From the NCBI GenBank assembly GCA_026419785.1, contig JAODTK010003621.1, positions 186,001-250,000 on the forward strand: a stretch of DNA of 64,000 bases, given 5' to 3'. Both the position numbers and the translations under genes were made by a program. Shown here in pieces: positions 55,901 through 64,000 of the stretch. The notes under the pieces were generated by a model. The model made no database searches, was not told the origin of the DNA, and worked only from the letters and a program-made list of their open reading frames with translations. Positions within the stretch are counted from its first letter, which is position 1, and each line of letters begins with the position of its first letter. This stretch comes from Sclerodactyla briareus (taxonomy: Eukaryota; Echinodermata; Holothuroidea; Dendrochirotida; Sclerodactylidae).

Positions 55901-57622
55901 AATTATCCTTTACCGACTCTATGGATATTTGGGGTGAAAATTGCTATGTGGCAGGTCAAACCAATGAGAGCATCTAGTAAAATTAGGTCTTTAAATGGGA
56001 CAGTTTATTAGGATAGATTACTTGCGATTGATAAGCGCCCTTTTGTCGGGTTTTAGTTCCAGAGGTTGGCAGGGGAATGAAAGTCAAAGAAGGCAATCTG
56101 GAGACAAAACATCGGAACTCACAGGTTATTATACGCAGTCACCATATATAGACAACAATTGAGCGAGTCCTTGATTGAACCAATGTCCCATCTGGTAGGA
56201 TCGTCAAAGTGTGAAAAACCTGCTATCCTAGGCCATCTCCAGGAATGACAATCCAGGTATATGCTCATGATTGTGGTTGTTGAGATAAGCAATTCACAGT
56301 TAAGTTCAGTCAATGAGAGGAGGAGCATGTGTCAAGCAAAGGCATAGGGGTAATGCCCGGACTGCTCGACGTGGCAACCGACAATGTGCAAACAATCAGT
56401 CAAAACAATTTGACAAAAAATAACACCACCATAACAGCACAGAATTCCACAGATATTTCGCATACTAATCAATGAAACATCTGAAAGATGAGATGAATTG
56501 TTTGCTCTCAAAAAGAGTGGTGACATTTTAATTAAAAACAGGCCTAATAAAGAGGGGGGCTACAGTGAATGGGAGCATCCGCAGTTTACTAAGGATGAAA
56601 GGCTGATTTAGTTGTTTCAACTCTTTGATCTAGGTGGTGGAGAGCGAGGGCATTAGCCTGTTGATTGGTAGCAACGAAAACAATAGATTGGAAGGCTGTA
56701 GTGTGTAGCCCCTATGTATTTCATCACAATAAATTAGTTCACTACATTTATTGGAACTGGATGCTGACTATCCCACCAAAGGATGGTGACATATTCAGAC
56801 CAGGTTAAAGGTATCATCAATCTTGCAAATGAGATGAAGAGTATACAGATGAGGTCAAGCTAATTTTAACAAGCTCACATAAATGAGATGATAAAATGTT
56901 TCACAGTATTTGCATTCTTCTCTAAAATGGCACTATAACAAAAACAGAGGGGTTCAGATATCTCCCATAAGAAAGCTACACAGACATCTCAACTGAGTGT
57001 GGACCAATCATTCTGGGACTTAGTTATCATGTTAATCAGATTTTAAGACCTAACTTGAAATGTTTAAAGTCTGAAATGCTACATGACCTTGGACCTATCC
57101 CCAAAACAATTGGGGGCATGAAACTATAGGGAACCCACATACCAAGTTGAGCCCATCCATCCAGGTGGGAGAGGGGTTATTGTGTTAACAAGCTAGGCAT
57201 CAGGCACACATGTAATTTACAACATAGTTCACCCAACCCTGGGGGCAATCACAAAAAATTAATCATCAATTCCTCCGGCTTCCGGGAAAGTGGTCGGATT
57301 CTGCCAGGATTTCACTGATCGTTATACCGGAGGGCGGGGAGTGGACATGAAATGGCGGTCCCGAGAGATGGTTGGGATTGGTTACACCTGCGAATCATCT
57401 GGGCACTAGTCGAGAAGGGTATTCATCTGCGGGCGTGCTCATCCACGATCAATGTGCCAGGGTTACTTGATAAGCCATTACTTGGCTCTCCAGAACCTGT
57501 TAAAATTCAAATCAATTCAGACGAGCCAAGAGAGCCCCTGGCTAGTTGCCAGGAAATCCATGGAGGCCAAGGCCATTTTCAGGAGGCTGAGGCTCAGATC
57601 AAACAGATTTTGGCATTCCTTA
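49854..57622 (-). CDS. PSMD8: PSMD8, 26S proteasome lid subunit Rpn12, spliced gene (N-terminus not found)
   Basis: Non-ATPase PCI-type subunit of the 19S lid, needed late in lid assembly and joining of lid to base. Exons on the - strand, 5' to 3': about 57523-57622, 55339-55435, about 55152-55241, 53364-53461, 51633-51815, 49854-49985, about 700 nt in all. They encode in order LLKMALASMDFLATS, the DI.EI..WSVMTGDID block, LNLLRLLAQNRLAEF, ELLPTKE then YIKHPVSME and LMEGNYNK, FIDIL..TIRDEI then KAYDKITF, and the C-terminal QAIEYAREL..MIV stop. The order and spacing match the family over about 235 residues. Almost every exon needs one or two single-base corrections (for example in YIKHPVSME|LMEG), as in PSMC6, so I take these as assembly errors. 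The first 15 or so residues, with the start codon, were not located. Confidence 0.92.
50410..50660 (-). mobile_element. tRNA-derived SINE (PSMD8 last intron)
   Basis: The - strand head is tRNA-like: A box TGGCACAGTTT (50641-50651) and perfect B box GGTTCGATTCC (50599-50609), with an anticodon-arm look (GGCCTTCCACCGGG, TCC as in a Gly tRNA). The 5' and 3' acceptor strands do not pair, so it is not a tRNA gene. The body continues 'aaaaatggtacctgtttcc' and 'gacgctcggcacaaggg' to about 50410. Confidence 0.75.
50661..51632. other. PSMD8 last intron, rest
   Basis: No exon or repeat family recognised. Confidence 0.4.
51633..51815 (-). CDS. PSMD8: PSMD8 exon (FIDIL / IRDEI / KAYDKITF)
   Basis: Acceptor TCTAG, donor AAAAG|GTGTGT. 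Encodes VF..AKGNVPSE, FFIDIL, TIRDEI, EKAYDKITF and a RILFF.QPNELTVI-like end, in three frames because of one-base shifts. Confidence 0.9.
51816..53363. other. PSMD8 intron, nothing recognised
   Basis: AT-rich intron. No repeat family could be named. Confidence 0.4.
53364..53461 (-). CDS. PSMD8: PSMD8 exon (YIKHPVSME / LMEGNYNK)
   Basis: Acceptor TTTTCAG, donor AAG|GTATGG. The two halves YIKHPVSME and LMEGNYNK lie in different frames one base apart. Together they are the most conserved stretch of Rpn12. Confidence 0.92.
53930..54200. other. CpG-rich patch inside a PSMD8 intron
   Basis: About 270 bp with many CpG dinucleotides ('gtatgcgcgctcagaggg', 'cgttcgctcgttgc', 'ccccgtgaacgtacgc') in an otherwise CpG-poor intron, interrupted by a poly-G run at about 54085-54094. 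It could be an internal promoter, an unmethylated element or a repeat end. No exon recognised. Confidence 0.4.
55152..55241 (-). CDS. PSMD8: PSMD8 exon (LNLLRLLAQNRLAEF)
   Basis: Acceptor GTCCTCCAG. LP.S..LQYQ and LNLLRLLAQNRLAEF are near-identical to the family core helix. The donor lies at ACACA|GTGG, approximate by one or two bases. Confidence 0.9.
55339..55435 (-). CDS. PSMD8: PSMD8 exon (RYM..L..YY..DYR block)
   Basis: Acceptor TTTGCAG and donor AG|GTAGGT. Reads WSVMTGDIDCF, RYM, a shifted AQLKPYY, then DYR. Three single-base differences from the expected frame. Confidence 0.85.
55436..57522. other. PSMD8 intron, no further exon seen
   Basis: I searched this stretch for the few residues (TK..QQL-like) that the family has between FLPT and LARDI. 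I did not find a separate exon for them. Confidence 0.4.
57523..57622 (-). CDS. PSMD8: PSMD8 first recognised exon
   Basis: After the acceptor-like CCTACAG the frame gives QNL, then LLKMALASMDFLATSQG, matching the family's NL..C..L..LK..L....FLPT. It ends GGCTC or GGCTCG at a GT, and splices to GATATC to restore LARDIxEI. An ATG at 57614-57616 and a TATATAAAAGG on the - strand (57636-57646) lie at its start. It may be a first exon, but the family would then lack about 15 N-terminal residues. Confidence 0.6.
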
Positions 57623-57796
57623 CTGTAGGTTGCCCCTTTTATATAGGAACATTTTCTAAATCCTTTTCAAAACTCTATAGAAACTTGAGTAGGATATGGC
57701 ATAAATAATATTCACTGGTACAGACTTCAGAGCCATGTCACATTTTCGAAAATTGGAAGTTTCGAATAAATGCTGTTTTACCTTCAAAGGGATTGT

Positions 57797-57882
57797 TCAT
57801 TCATCGTAGGAAGGGTCATGTGGGGGTGGGGGAAGATCGAGGGACAAATCCCCAAACAATGTTTGGTCAAATGTTGGAGGCA
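57797..57882 (-). CDS. unknown gene, terminal exon
   Basis: Acceptor GATGTTGCAG. Clean frame PPTFDQTLFGDLSLDL then PPPPHDPSYDE and TGA (57797-57799). Confidence 0.65.
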
Positions 57883-59502
57883 CTGCAACATCCAGAGATA
57901 CTGTGAGCCCTCAACAGAATTAGCTAGTCTTCAGATTGCCCCAAAATGTCCGAGAAGGTGCACCTAGTTGTGCAATTACAGTTACTAGCAGTTATGCTAT
58001 GTTCCACACAGAAGAGCTCACCTCAAGGGGGACTAGCAAGCAATTCAAGTATATACTGCAATACTGGTAGCTTCGCAAACTCTTCATGAGAAATATTTTG
58101 TTGCCATGATTTGCCACCGGAAAGACTATGGTCATCGGGAGCACCTTTGCTAAAGATGTTGCAAGTCTCTCAATTTCACTGTGCACCTCCTGTTAAAATT
58201 CCTGGGAATTCCTAAGGAAGGGTCAACACACCAGGAGCCAAAGGAAGCAAAGTAAAAGTAAGTAGTATAGTAGCGCTTATCATGAGTCAATTAGTGCGTA
58301 TGTTAGTAGATATAGGCAGGTGCGTGCAGGCGTTACAATGGAGTGATTGTCAACAGTGTAAAATATGATCAATATTCATCCAAAACCGAGTAAATTTTCG
58401 GGATATGTTTTCTCCTTCACAAACTTTGATTCCTGGGATTTCTGCATTCACCTATTACGAGCATCCTGGTTAAACAGCTACGGGTTAATGGTTCCTTTTG
58501 CAAAAATTGTTGGAAAAAGTACCAACACTCGGCATGCTTGCATAAGGATACCATGAGTATTGGAAGTTGAGATTAGTGTTGGGGAACAAATCGGCTTCTA
58601 AAAGAAAACTTTCTGTTGAATTAGCGCCAATTCTCACATCACTGTTTCATTTATACCAATCATTGTCTGAAGGAGTTGTGCCAAATGCTTGGACAAAATG
58701 CTAACATAGCCTCCAATCTGCAAACAAGAGCAACAATGGTGCGGTAGTAAAACCGCACAAATGTCAAGCAACAATCCTAAATCTTGGTAGCGCGGGGCAA
58801 ATAACCGATATTTGCCTATAAATGGGCCAGGATTACTAAAATTAGTGCCCAACTGATTACGGATCGGGACATTTCAGAAATTTAAATTTCATTTGATATT
58901 GGATGACCTGGAACATTTTTGCCACTGGTCAGTAATTATGTGGTACAAAGTTGTTTAGTATTCAAATCAAAAGTCCACATAGTGCGACCTCCCATGACTT
59001 GAGATGAAACTGGAATCTGGCCATTTCTCCATTTTCTGAAGTTCACACTTAATGATTTTATCATGTCTACAGTGACCTAATATTTTGATATGTTACTCAG
59101 CACAACTACCCCCCATAGCAATTTACCCCACCTCATTAATTCCAATACACCACCACACCTGTCGGCCTTCAAAAAAATGGAAACACACTTTGAAGTTGTA
59201 ACTGCCTGCCCCACTTTCCTAGGAGCAGACTTGTACAGCAACCAACATAGAAAGTGATGGACAGGATCTCTCCTGGGTCCACTCAGGCTTTAAGTGCAGA
59301 GCCTACATAAAGAGAAGATGCATGATGGCAGATATCCCTCCCTTGTCCGAGTTTCTGCAAGGAAATGTAAACAAAGTAGAACTAGAGCGAGGTGTATGTT
59401 GACAGATTAATGGCCTATGTAATGGTCTAGACTGTTGTTATTATATCCCCACAGCACTTTTAAGTGTTCAGGATATTATGATTTTGGGGGTGTAGCCGCC
59501 AT
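57797..59502 (-). CDS. unrecognised small gene, five exons, about 135 residues
   Basis: Five short exons with good splice signals on the - strand: 59458-59502, 59307-59354, 58657-58717, 58022-58189, 57797-57882. The start ATG lies in GGAGATGGCGGC, a YY1-like start context (MAATPPKS). After one shift come YPEHLK, then (one reading) KLGQGRDICHHASSLY, IGGYVSILSKHLAQLLQTMI, then EVHSEIERLATSLAKVLP and LPVLQYILE, and a final exon PPTFDQTLFGDLSLDL then PPPPHDPSYDE and stop. The middle looks helical and amphipathic, the end acidic and proline-rich. I do not recognise the family. Frame continuity across exons needs one-base corrections, as in the neighbouring genes. The stop is about 175 bp before the first PSMD8 exon I can see, on the same strand. 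Confidence 0.6.
58022..58189 (-). CDS. unknown gene, exon 4
   Basis: Acceptor TTTTAACAG, donor GAG|GTGAGC. Encodes EVHSEIERLATSLAKVLP, then in shifted frames DDHSLSGGKSWQQN and HEEFAKLPVLQYILELLASP. Confidence 0.65.
58657..58717 (-). CDS. unknown gene, exon 3
   Basis: Acceptor GTTTGCAG, donor TTG|GTATAA. Encodes IGGYVSILSKHLAQLLQTMI, an amphipathic helix. Confidence 0.6.
59307..59354 (-). CDS. unknown gene, exon 2
   Basis: Strong acceptor (TTTACATTTCCTTGCAG), donor GTAGGC, 48 nt. Reads KLGQGRDICHHASSLY, or in another frame NSDKGGISAIMHLLF. The first continues best into exon 3. Confidence 0.45.
59458..59502 (-). CDS. unknown gene, exon 1
   Basis: ATGGCGGC start (59500-59502 on the + strand is the complement of ATG). 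MAATPPKS then, one base shifted, YPEHLK before a GT donor. The CpG-rich flank suits a promoter. Confidence 0.5.
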
Positions 59503-59529
59503 CTCCGCGCCACCACTGCCGCTGAAACT

Positions 59530-60380
59530 TTAGGCGTTATCGCAATAAAATCTATTATGCTTCATTCGATCAAACTGAAACTTGGTACACATCTCCGTCC
59601 TAGGCAGAACTCGGATGAGTTCGGAAGTGGGGCTCGCTGCATGTATGCAGCCCCTCTATTTTCCAGGTTTTTCAAACGAAAATACAGAGTTAGTCCGATT
59701 TACATGAAACTTGGTGGGTGGGGGTTAAAAAAGGCGTCCCGAACAACATGACGTTGTTTCAAGGGCACCCAGAGATCAAATTTGTGTTTTTTTTTTTTTT
59801 TGGCGCAAATACGAGTTAGTCCGATTAAATGAAACTGAAGTGGGGACATTAAGTTGGTCCCAAGAAACATGATGGTGATTTAAGGTCACCAGAGGGTCAA
59901 TTTGTTTGTTTTATTTGTGATTTTGTCGGATGAACAAAACTTGCTTAGAATGTGGACTACAGTTGTCCTCTGAACAAAGGTAGGCATTTTTTCAAAGTCA
60001 AATGGACTTAAAATTAATGTGCTTTCTTCAAACTAGGTCCACGGAGGCCATTTCTGGGGGGATACACGTCAGCGGTGACCGTTCTCACACGTCTAAGTTA
60101 ACAATTGGGGTGAGTAATGGATTAATAAGCCAGTTCAGAGTTCCCGTTTAATGAGATGAAAAACAGATGACCAAAAAATGTAACTCAAGACTAGCCCGGG
60201 CATTGTTTATCCAGTGACATTCCCACCCACCAAGTTTCAACCTGATCGCATTGTAATGGGTTTCAGAAGTGACGAGTAACGTGCCATGAACAATTCACGA
60301 AAACAAACCAACCCAACATACAACGAACGAACGGACAGAGAGCCATGACAGTAGAGATTGCTTCACCGCAGCTAAAAATA
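59530..60380 (+). repeat. dispersed repeat with 'gttagtccgatttacatgaaactt' motif
   Basis: The phrase 'tagtccgatt.a.atgaaact' occurs at about 59691 and 59817 with 'catga.gttgtttcaagggcacccagag' and 'catgatggtgatttaaggtcaccagagg' after them, a period near 126 bp. 'ccacccaccaagtttcaacc' near 60223 belongs to the same type of repeat. Confidence 0.55.
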
Positions 60381-60394
60381 TAATGTACTATGCA

Positions 60395-62078
60395 GAAAAT
60401 ACATTTTGAAATTTTACACATAAAGCTTATAGTGCCCCTTTAAAGACCGTTGACCTTGACCTTAACATGATTTAAAGTTGTCTCAAAGGTCAATGAACAT
60501 TGGGTCTGATTTTGGTAACATCCATCAAGATAAAATGTTTGGGGGTTCCGTAAACACTTCTTTCCAAACAGATGTTACGCTTCCAAATATAGAAGAACAT
60601 CTGTGAGAAGAAGCATCAACGGGACCCCAAACCGCCATTTTGACGGATGTTGACAAAAATTGGACCCAAATGTTCATTGACTTCAGACGTCATTATATTA
60701 TGGACCAAACATACAAATTGGGCCAGAAGTTCACAAAAAACACAAAGGAGAATACTACTTCAACGAAAATTCAATGAAAACTTGTGGAGGCGATGCCTTT
60801 CAAGTACCATTGCATGATGAAAATCATGAAATGGGGTCCTTGGCCCAAGTGGGACCCTTGGACCAAATCCTGAGCCATTTGAAGGTATGGCTGTCATTGA
60901 GGCGAATAGCAGCACTGTGTACCAAAAATTTGTGAGAGGAGAAGCATTTTGTGGTAATTCCATAATGAGCCCAGGGCCCAGACTGGGCCGGGGTCCCACA
61001 TTCCAAGGGTCACCCTGAAGGTACAGCTAATAGAAATTAATATGGCCGAACATCAGCAATGTGAAAAAAAATTTGTGGGAGCAGATACAAGATTTTTATG
61101 TATTTCATATAATGGCCCGAGGGCCCAAAACTGGGCCCTCGGCCCAAGAATTCCTGAACACCAACAATGGCCCTCTACAAGGGCCAGTACAACTTTGAAG
61201 AAAAATTAATGAAGCTGATGGGAGGAGATGACAGTTCGAGTACCATTGGTTGTAAATTAATGAAAGGGCCCTCGGCCAAGTGGGACCTTGGATCAAAATT
61301 CCTGAACAACCGCGAAGGTACAACTGTCAGTCCACTTATGACCTGAGTTACACGGTACACCAAAATCTGTGAGAGAAAGCATTTTGCATTAATTCCAATA
61401 AGGGCTCCAGGGCCCACACTGGGACTGGGTACTAAATTCCTGAGCATGTGAAGGTTACTGCCCTATTAGCTACCATTATGACTGAAAATCAGCACTGGTG
61501 ACAATGTGACAGAAACAAACTTTTGCCGGTATGTAAGAGAATGGGCCCCTAGAGCCCTATGGCCCAAAATTCCGGAACATCCCCAATGTCCCTCCACCCA
61601 AGGCCCATATACATTTAACTTTTGAAGAACATACATTGCGCTGGTCGATGCGCACGGTAAGTGCATTCAAAGTAGTACCAAATATAGGGACTCTGTGTTC
61701 TTAAAAAATAATGAATTGGCCCTCGGGCCAGTGGACCTTGGACCAACTTCCTCGCATCACCCCGAAGGTACGGCTATCGGACCATCTTTATGACCGAAAA
61801 AATTATTCACTGCGCAACAAAATGTAGGAGATACAAGATTTTGCGGGATTTCATATAATGGACCCTAATGTAGGGCCAAAACTGGCCCTGGGCCCAAGAT
61901 CCCCTTGTCGAAACAGCCCCAATGGCCTCTACCAAGGACCATTACATGTAATTTGAAGAAAATCAACTGGAGCTTGTGGGAGAAGATACACTTCAAGTGC
62001 TATTGTTGAAATTTCATAAAATGGATAGATAGAGTGACAGCAGATCCGATAGCTCAACCAGCATAGTGGGTTTGAGCT
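60395..62078 (+). mobile_element. tandem-repeat element with 3' hairpin, copy 3
   Basis: Same family and orientation as 46.15-48.09 kb. It begins with a right-end module lacking GATA (60395-60545, 'gaccttgaccttaacatg'). Trimeric arrays of about 150-bp monomers follow (types at 60785, 60930, 61075; 61220, 61370; 61835; 61980), each with 'gggcccagactgggcc'-like words. A minimal GATA stretch ('ggatagatagag', about 62023) precedes the hairpin at 62051-62078. Confidence 0.65.
62051..62078 (+). repeat. terminal hairpin of the tandem-repeat element, copy 3
   Basis: Same 28-base hairpin as at 47677-47704 with one changed base in the right arm (GTGGG for CTGG region). Flanking sequence diverges right after AGCT. 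Confidence 0.75.
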
Positions 62079-62689
62079 TTATAAGAGAGGTGATAAACAT
62101 CTGGCTGCAAATTATTGCTGTATCTCTACGTGTGTCTATTCAAAACTACTGGAACACAATATGGTGTGAAAACAATAATATGTCTCATCTAGACCGTTTA
62201 GCAATTCAGCGATCTTAAACACGGTTTTAGGAGGATTCGTTGATGTATACACACAAAATAACTTATGACAACGTCGATTACATCACTATTACGACAATGA
62301 TGTTCAAGTTGACATGGGCATTCATGATCTCAAAGGCATATAGATTCAAACCACTACGGTATTCGTGGTCATCTTTTCCATTGGCTTGATAGTTTCTGAC
62401 TCGTAGACTTATTCTCCAGAAGGAGCTGACACCCTTGTGTCCGGGGAACACAAAGCATGGGATATGACATTAAAGATGGATTGTCGTTCATTACAAATAA
62501 ATCTTCGTAAACAACTACTGCACCCCGCACTTAGATAAAATTGAAACCAAATGGTATATTTAACGCATTTCTCCGCAAATAAACAATATAATACTATTGA
62601 AAGTATGTGATTCCGAATACCGAGTTGTGCTGCACATTACAATATTTTGTTGCGACGTCAGGCAAAAATTCGCATCGCTGTTCGCTGGA

Positions 62690-62815
62690 TGCTAGCAGAC
62701 AACAATCCCTCTTCAATCCATCTAAATGCTATATGATGTCGATCAAGTGTGGAGCCAAATCCCAATTTTTCTATTCCATCTATGATCATTTTTTGGAGTG
62801 GGTGTCTGACACATT
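62690..62815 (+). mobile_element. short LINE reverse transcriptase fragment
   Basis: One frame reads QQSLFNPSKCYMMSI then KSQFFYSIYDHFLEWVSDT. 'FNPSKC..M.I' followed by a L..V.DT-like end is the region just after the catalytic box in jockey/CR1-type LINEs. About 125 bp only, with no flanking domains. Confidence 0.6.
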
Positions 62816-64000
62816 ATCGTGGTTTGTCCTCCTCAGTGTTCTCCACAGGTTTTGGCGGAGGAGGGGGTGGCCCAGCCGACTCAGCGATCGTGCTATCGAT
62901 CGCGGGGGAGGGTTTTTTCCAAGATTGGCGGTGAATGCGTTGCACACACAATGGATGCCTTCTCTTTTCGTGAATTCCTTTGCCAAAGGTACTTTTGCAA
63001 AGCCACTATAAATACATATTATTAAATTTGCATGCAATTTATTGTTCAACTAGAGTTTATATTATCCAAAATTCATGTCATTGATATTTGATATCAATTT
63101 TGTTTTCCTAAAACCGTCATAACAAGATAAGGAAATATATTACAGATTATTGATGAAACAGTCAAACGGCACAGCCCCAAGTGATAGATTAGAAAGTAGA
63201 CAGAAACCTACTTTGCCGAAGCATGGATGACTCATGCATTCTCTAGTCAATAAGTGCCACTACTGAAATAACTTTTTCGGTTCGATCAGATTGCCGGCCC
63301 ATGTTGTACCCAACATCAGCCAATATCGATCATCAGCGATCGGTCGAGTGACTGTGATTGAGAGCTTAGTAGTTATTAATTATTTATAAAAAACAGAACA
63401 TAATTTCTGCATGTGATCCAACTGACGAAGTGTCGATATACCAGCCGATCTATAAGTAATATCCTAGATATATTATAGGTTCCGTACTGCAATTACACCA
63501 GGGCTCGAAAATACTATGCGCGGGAGCCCGGGGGCTTCCCCTTCTTACGTCGAGCTACTGGATTTCAGTTGCAAAGCCGTCGGGCTACCGCAATCTGTAG
63601 TCTATAAGTTCAAAGTACAGTAGGGGCCTATTACGGAGCCCATATTAGATAGCCAACAGCCCAACACAACATGGATGATGTGTGTTTCGCCGATCCAAGC
63701 CGCCTCCGCGTACATCGCAGACTCAATCCGCAACCTGTTGAAAATGAAACGCCCCCACGTTGTTGTGTGCTGTGTACTTGCATTATTTGACGAATATCCA
63801 AGCTGCCAGGGGACATCGCAGCTGATGGTAACGTAATAATAAAACACTGCATGCAAACTTTGAGCAAAAGCTCTATAGTTGCTGCTTACTCGCCCAATGC
63901 TGGTGCACTAGTTTCAATTACAATAGCCTTGTTGGAACACGGGGTGGTCATCGCCTACTCCTGTTGACTAGAATTCTGCACAATGCATTCCACTGAGAAT
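62816..64000. other. right end of window, no gene seen
   Basis: A C/G-rich patch near 62855-62925 and another near 63520-63600 stand out. No exon or repeat family recognised. Confidence 0.35.

Noticed and set aside
62607-63011. 134-residue frame as a host gene
   Set aside because: Only a segment of it (62690-62815) resembles a protein, and that is LINE reverse transcriptase.

Overview
The window is nuclear DNA from an animal. Protein-coding signal is split into short exons with GT/AG borders, introns run to about 10 kb, and most of the sequence is interspersed and tandem repeats. Host exons resemble animal 26S proteasome genes. The repeat mix (a gypsy-type element with integrase ahead of reverse transcriptase, tRNA-headed SINEs, several LINE types, many poly-C/poly-G runs) fits a marine invertebrate, probably a deuterostome. 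I cannot name the species.

Layout. 1-8.6 kb: intergenic, mostly repeats, perhaps with the 3' end of another transcript at the far left. 8.77-41.5 kb, + strand: PSMC6 (26S proteasome ATPase Rpt4/S10B), 11 exons covering start to stop. Its introns hold a TIR element, GGTCA-rich satellite DNA, a broken 7 kb LTR retrotransposon with Gmr1-type domain order, two LINE fragments, a tRNA-like SINE and an 11-copy 100-bp minisatellite. 41.5-49.8 kb: intergenic, with a fold-back element, an antisense LINE and a tandem-repeat element ending in (GATA)n plus a hairpin. 49.85-57.6 kb, - strand: PSMD8 (26S lid subunit Rpn12), six recognisable exons. 57.8-59.5 kb, - strand: a small five-exon gene I do not recognise, ending about 175 bp upstream of the first PSMD8 exon I can see. 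59.5-64 kb: repeats, including a second array of the hairpin-ended element and a LINE scrap.

Biology. PSMC6 belongs to the ATPase ring of the 19S regulatory particle and PSMD8 to its lid, so two subunits of one machine lie tail to tail about 8.3 kb apart.

Caution. Many host exons read correctly only if single-base insertions or deletions are allowed, although splice sites, exon lengths and protein motifs are intact. The two LTRs of the retrotransposon also differ largely by one-base indels. I read this as uncorrected long-read assembly error rather than gene decay. Exon borders marked approximate may be a few bases off. I found no convincing new biological system. The best leads are the unknown small gene, its close spacing to PSMD8, the hairpin-ended trimeric repeat element and the nuclear-receptor-like half-sites in the satellite DNA.
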